Shown piece by piece: positions 60,969 to 64,000 of a stretch of 64,000 bases of DNA. Every line of letters starts with the position of its first letter. Within the stretch, counting starts at the first letter, position 1. Location of the stretch: NCBI RefSeq assembly GCF_011927625.1, contig NZ_JAATIZ010000003.1:248001-312000 (forward strand), in the 5' to 3' direction. Made by a program: the position numbers and the translations under genes. This stretch comes from Paenalcaligenes hominis. GTDB taxonomy: Bacteria; Pseudomonadota; Gammaproteobacteria; Burkholderiales; Burkholderiaceae_B. A model generated the notes under the pieces. It saw only the letters and a list, made by a program, of their open reading frames with translations, made no database searches and had not been told where the DNA came from.

Positions 60969-61655
60969 TTAACCGCGTTTGTGCATAAGCTGGCGTTCAA
61001 CCACATGCACAATAGCTAACAAACTGAAATTAATAGCCAAGTACAACAAACCTGCAATCACAAAGGTTTCAACAATGGCATAGTTTTGACTCATAATACG
61101 GCGAGCATAGCCGGTGAGCTCAAGCACCGCAATGGTCGAGGCCAAGCTCGTGCCTTTGATACAAATTACGATTTCATTGCTGTAGGCTGGCAAGGCTTGT
61201 CGAATTGCAAGAGGTAAACGAACGCGTTTAAAGCATTGCCAAGCGCTCATGCCAATGGCTTGGGCTGCCTCGATTTGGCCTTTAGGTACGGACTGAAAGC
61301 CACCGCGGAATACTTCGCCTACATAGGCCCCACTATTTAGGGCAATAGCCAAAATAGCAGTGCGGGTGCCATCACTAAATAGCCACCAGAGCCATGGAAC
61401 GTGTTTAACCCAGCCAATCATGCCCACCCCGTAATACAGCAAAAAAAGCTGCACCAATAAAGGTGTGCCTCGAAAAATGGTACTGTAAACAAAGGCAAAG
61501 TTGGAAAAAAGACGATTAGGCGAAAGACGCATTAAGGCTAAGGTGACACCCACCAGTAAAGAGAGTCCAATGCCCCATAGACCGATATAAAGCGTCAGCC
61601 CAAAGCCTTTCCAAAGGACGCTAACCGTGTGACTGAATTCGTCCCAGCTCATCAT
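60969..61655 (-). CDS. Polar amino acid ABC transporter permease (HisM-like)
   Basis: A 228-residue inner-membrane permease with about five TMs. The EAA loop that contacts the ATPase is GQIEAAQAIGMSAWQCFKRV. It forms a heterodimer with the HisQ-like permease encoded upstream, whose stop overlaps its start by 4 nt. Part of a complete four-gene importer. Confidence 0.92.
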   Translation of the reverse strand: MMSWDEFSHTVSVLWKGFGLTLYIGLWGIGLSLLVGVTLALMRLSPNRLFSNFAFVYSTIFRGTPLLVQLFLLYYGVGMIGWVKHVPWLWWLFSDGTRTAILAIALNSGAYVGEVFRGGFQSVPKGQIEAAQAIGMSAWQCFKRVRLPLAIRQALPAYSNEIVICIKGTSLASTIAVLELTGYARRIMSQNYAIVETFVIAGLLYLAINFSLLAIVHVVERQLMHKRG

Positions 61656-62365
61656 ACGACGGCCCTCATGCCTTTACCTGAATGGCGCTCAGCCACAACA
61701 AAGAGAGCTTGGCTACCTATACCAATCATAAAAAACAAAAAGCCAGCAATTAAATACATGGCAAGGGGTTCGCGCATAGCGGCAGCACCCAGTTGCGCGG
61801 CACGCATAATTTCAACTAAGCCGACTAATGAAATCAATGCGGTGTCCTTAAGTGCGGTTTGCCAGACGTTATTACACCCTGGCAAGGCATACCACACCAT
61901 TTGCGGCAAGGTAATACGACGTAAACGCATGAAGGGAGACATACCAATGGCCTTGGCCGCCTCGATTTGGCCTTCGGGAATCGTTTGCAAAGCGCCGCGA
62001 AATACCTCTACGCTATACGAGCCTGCAATTAAGCCGATGGCTAAGATGCCAATGGCAGCCGGAAACCACTTGTTGATCAGGTCTTCGGCTTGAAGCCATG
62101 CACCCAAATCTGCCATCGAGTGCACTGAGCCAAAAAAAAGCAAATAAATAATAAGCAGTTCGGGGATACTACGCGTAATCGTCGTATAAAGGCTGACAAG
62201 CCCGCTAAGCCACCGCGGGCCGTACAGCTTGATGCTGGCACCGGCAACGCCGATGATGACACCTAACGCCATCCCAAAGACCGAAATAAATAAGGTCATG
62301 GAAAGGCCACGCAAAAACATCCATCCCCAGCCTTCGTTGAAGATGCGTAATAAGGTTTCCAGCAT
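61652..62365 (-). CDS. Polar amino acid ABC transporter permease (HisQ-like)
   Basis: A 237-residue permease. EAA loop: GQIEAAKAIGMSPFMRLRRI. VEVFRGALQTIPEG is typical of the histidine/arginine/ornithine group. It is the second membrane subunit, 20 bp after the binding-protein gene. Confidence 0.92.
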   Translation of the reverse strand: MLETLLRIFNEGWGWMFLRGLSMTLFISVFGMALGVIIGVAGASIKLYGPRWLSGLVSLYTTITRSIPELLIIYLLFFGSVHSMADLGAWLQAEDLINKWFPAAIGILAIGLIAGSYSVEVFRGALQTIPEGQIEAAKAIGMSPFMRLRRITLPQMVWYALPGCNNVWQTALKDTALISLVGLVEIMRAAQLGAAAMREPLAMYLIAGFLFFMIGIGSQALFVVAERHSGKGMRAVV

Positions 62366-62385
62366 CGTAATGGGCTATTTAGTGA

Positions 62386-63189
62386 TTATTTGCAAGCGTC
62401 GTAGTTGGTAATATCGATATCAAACCACTTTTGGCTAGCAGTTTTGATCGTGCCGTCTTCGATAAGTTTGCACAAAGCAGCATCGACTTTTTCTTTTAGG
62501 TCAGTTTTATCTTTGTGAATACCAATGGCAATACCATAGCCTAGAACCTCGGGGTCTGAGGAACCTTTAATGACTGTTTCTGTTAGAGCAAAGTCATTGT
62601 TATTCATTTGCTTTAGGAAGCGAGACTGAGAGGTAAGATCCGCAAACGTGCCGTCTAAACGACCCGCATCCAGGTCAATTTGCATTTGATCCAGTGTCTC
62701 GTAGTCTTTGATAGTGACTTTAGGGGCAACTTTGGCTAAAAATGCGCCGTGGGTAGTGCCGCCCTGAACACCAATGGTTTTGCCTTCGAGGCTATCGTAA
62801 ATAGCATCGGCCGAACCAGCTTTGATACCGTCGGCGTCGTTTTTAAGGATAAAAATGGCGTCTTCTACGGCATAAGGCAAGCTGAAGTTGATGCGTTTGG
62901 CGCGCTCAGGGGTGTATGACATACCTGAGATAATTAAGTCAAAGCGGTTGGCGCTTAGCGAGGGGATAAGGCTGTCGAAGGACTGCACGGTAAACTGACA
63001 GTCAGCATCCAGTTGCTTACAGAGGGCTGCACCCACATCGGCGTCAAAACCAGTGACCGTACCCGCAGCATCCACCATAGACCAAGGGGGGTAGCCGCCT
63101 TCGGTACCAATTTTATAAGATGTGGCCGCCAAGGTCGCGACACTAAACAGGGCTAAACCTGCCCCGATTAGGGTTTTTTTGATATTCAT
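62386..63189 (-). CDS. Lysine/arginine/ornithine-type ABC transporter binding protein
   Basis: A 267-residue periplasmic protein. The signal peptide (about 1-21, ending LAA) precedes YKIGTEGGYPPWSMVD and GTVTGFDADVGAALCKQL, the type 3 SBP signature. ISGMSYTPERAKRINFSLPY and the Asp of DLDAGRLDGTFAD are ligand-site segments typical of the ArgT/HisJ group. A strong AGGAGA site precedes the ATG. It lies between the ATPase and permease genes. Confidence 0.92.
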   Translation of the reverse strand: MNIKKTLIGAGLALFSVATLAATSYKIGTEGGYPPWSMVDAAGTVTGFDADVGAALCKQLDADCQFTVQSFDSLIPSLSANRFDLIISGMSYTPERAKRINFSLPYAVEDAIFILKNDADGIKAGSADAIYDSLEGKTIGVQGGTTHGAFLAKVAPKVTIKDYETLDQMQIDLDAGRLDGTFADLTSQSRFLKQMNNNDFALTETVIKGSSDPEVLGYGIAIGIHKDKTDLKEKVDAALCKLIEDGTIKTASQKWFDIDITNYDACK

Positions 63190-63204
63190 TTAGATCTCCT
63201 AAAC

Positions 63205-63990
63205 CTAAGCCAAAGGTTGTAAAAACTGTTGTAGACGCGCCGATTGAGGGTTGCCAAAGAGATCTGCAGGCGCACCAGTCTCTTCGCATATGCCGTTGTG
63301 CATAAAAATAGCATGGTTTGAGACCTCGCGAGCAAACTGCATCTCGTGGGTGACCAGAATCATGGTTCGGCCTTCTTCGGCAAGCTGACGAATCACGCGT
63401 AGCACCTCGCCCACCATTTCTGGATCCAGAGCAGAAGTGGGTTCGTCAAAGAGCATCACATCAGGATCCATCGCCAGCGCACGTGCAATAGCAACGCGCT
63501 GTTGTTGTCCACCGGAAAGTTCAGACGGATAGGCGTCGGCCTTGTGAGCAAGACCGACTTTAGCGAGTAGGTGTAAAGCGTATTCGGTAGCTTGAGCCTT
63601 GGCAATTTTTTTTACATGCACGGGGCCTTCGATCACATTGTGCAGTACAGAGCGATGCGACCAAAGATTAAAATTTTGAAACACCATGCCTAAACGGGCA
63701 CGAACCTGCTCAAGAAGCTTTGGATCTGAGCTGACCATTTGGCCATTGCGCTTGGCGCGTGTACGTAAGACGTCTTTACCAATTTGGACCTCACCCTGAT
63801 CTGGGATGACGAGATGATTGATACAGCGTAGTAGCGTGCTTTTTCCGGAACCGGAAGCACCAATAATAGAAAGCACATCTCCTTGGTGAGCATGAAACGA
63901 GATGCCTTTAAGGACCTCGACGTCGCCAAAGGCTTTATGGATATTACGTACCTGCACAGCGCAAGCAGCAGAATCAGTTGAAACGGTCAC
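63205..63990 (-). CDS. Polar amino acid ABC transporter ATP-binding protein (HisP-like)
   Basis: An ATPase of about 261 residues. Walker [10 protein letters not shown] (about 43-51), signature [15 protein letters not shown] (about 158-172), Walker [15 protein letters not shown] and the switch His in LVTHEMQF are present. The first in-window start codon is a GTG at 63990; no in-frame stop lies between it and the window edge, so the true start may lie beyond. First visible gene of ATPase-SBP-HisQ-HisM. Confidence 0.92.
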   Translation of the reverse strand: MTVSTDSAACAVQVRNIHKAFGDVEVLKGISFHAHQGDVLSIIGASGSGKSTLLRCINHLVIPDQGEVQIGKDVLRTRAKRNGQMVSSDPKLLEQVRARLGMVFQNFNLWSHRSVLHNVIEGPVHVKKIAKAQATEYALHLLAKVGLAHKADAYPSELSGGQQQRVAIARALAMDPDVMLFDEPTSALDPEMVGEVLRVIRQLAEEGRTMILVTHEMQFAREVSNHAIFMHNGICEETGAPADLFGNPQSARLQQFLQPLA

Positions 63991-64000
63991 TGTTTTGGCC

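Noticed and set aside
1-64000. tRNA, rRNA, CRISPR array, prophage or complete IS element
   Set aside because: No cloverleaf-like intergenic sequence, regularly spaced repeat array, transposase, integrase or phage gene was recognised anywhere in the window.

Overview
The window is a compact, gene-dense bacterial chromosome segment. Gene content and order (mrcA-lptM-lysA beside aroK-aroB-dgt, fmdB-aspS, tripartite tricarboxylate transporters with Bug-type binding proteins, several LysR/GntR regulators, rpoH with a beta-proteobacterial RpoH box) point to a member of the Burkholderiales, most likely an Alcaligenaceae relative with moderate GC. No rRNA, tRNA, CRISPR array, prophage or intact transposase gene was found.

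Layout. 1-5.6 kb: cell-wall and core metabolism (start of lysA, the tiny lipoprotein gene lptM, mrcA; divergent aroK-aroB-dgt). 5.7-10.5 kb: uvrA, a YajR-like MFS gene and ssb. 10.6-17.2 kb: a glycosyltransferase, then a GntR-tctC-tctA-tctB-metallo-hydrolase block. 17.3-22.1 kb: a 24-residue membrane peptide, the DEAD-box helicase rhlE and a three-gene TRAP transporter. 22.2-27.8 kb: a ytcA-mdtN-mdtO-like efflux operon whose outer-membrane partner gene lies tail-to-tail on the other strand behind an AraC regulator. 28-29.6 kb: a two-component flavin monooxygenase. 29.6-34.8 kb: an MCE-type lipid transport operon (permease with fused STAS domain, ATPase, MCE protein, PqiC-like lipoprotein) preceded by a diguanylate cyclase. 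35-41.7 kb: two aminotransferases, a DUF1932 dehydrogenase, a LysR regulator divergent from a VanA-like Rieske oxygenase, and ubiA. 41.8-49.9 kb: a membrane antiporter candidate, fmdB, aspS, an EEP nuclease, the glutathione-dependent formaldehyde pathway (adhC-fghA) and rpoH. 50-54.9 kb: LysR, paired SMR genes, a DHA2 exporter, an aldo/keto reductase and panB. 55-64 kb: a TAXI-TRAP transporter, a pseudouridine synthase, asparaginase and a polar amino acid ABC transporter.

The accessory content is dominated by uptake of organic acids and amino acids (TTT, TRAP, TAXI-TRAP, ABC) plus efflux (MdtNO-like, SMR, DHA2), which suits an organism living on carboxylates and amino acids.

The most unusual signals are non-coding: a run of four adjacent hairpins ending in a Rho-independent terminator directly after rpoH (candidate small RNA); a CIRCE-like HrcA site before rpoH; a near-identical 20-bp dyad before both tctC and the metallo-hydrolase gene; a perfect 13-bp-arm palindrome before the TRAP operon; a tandem 19-bp repeat between the AraC gene and the flavin monooxygenase; intergenic hairpins between binding-protein and membrane genes in all three tripartite transporters; and an orphan hairpin resembling an IS200/IS605 end after panB.
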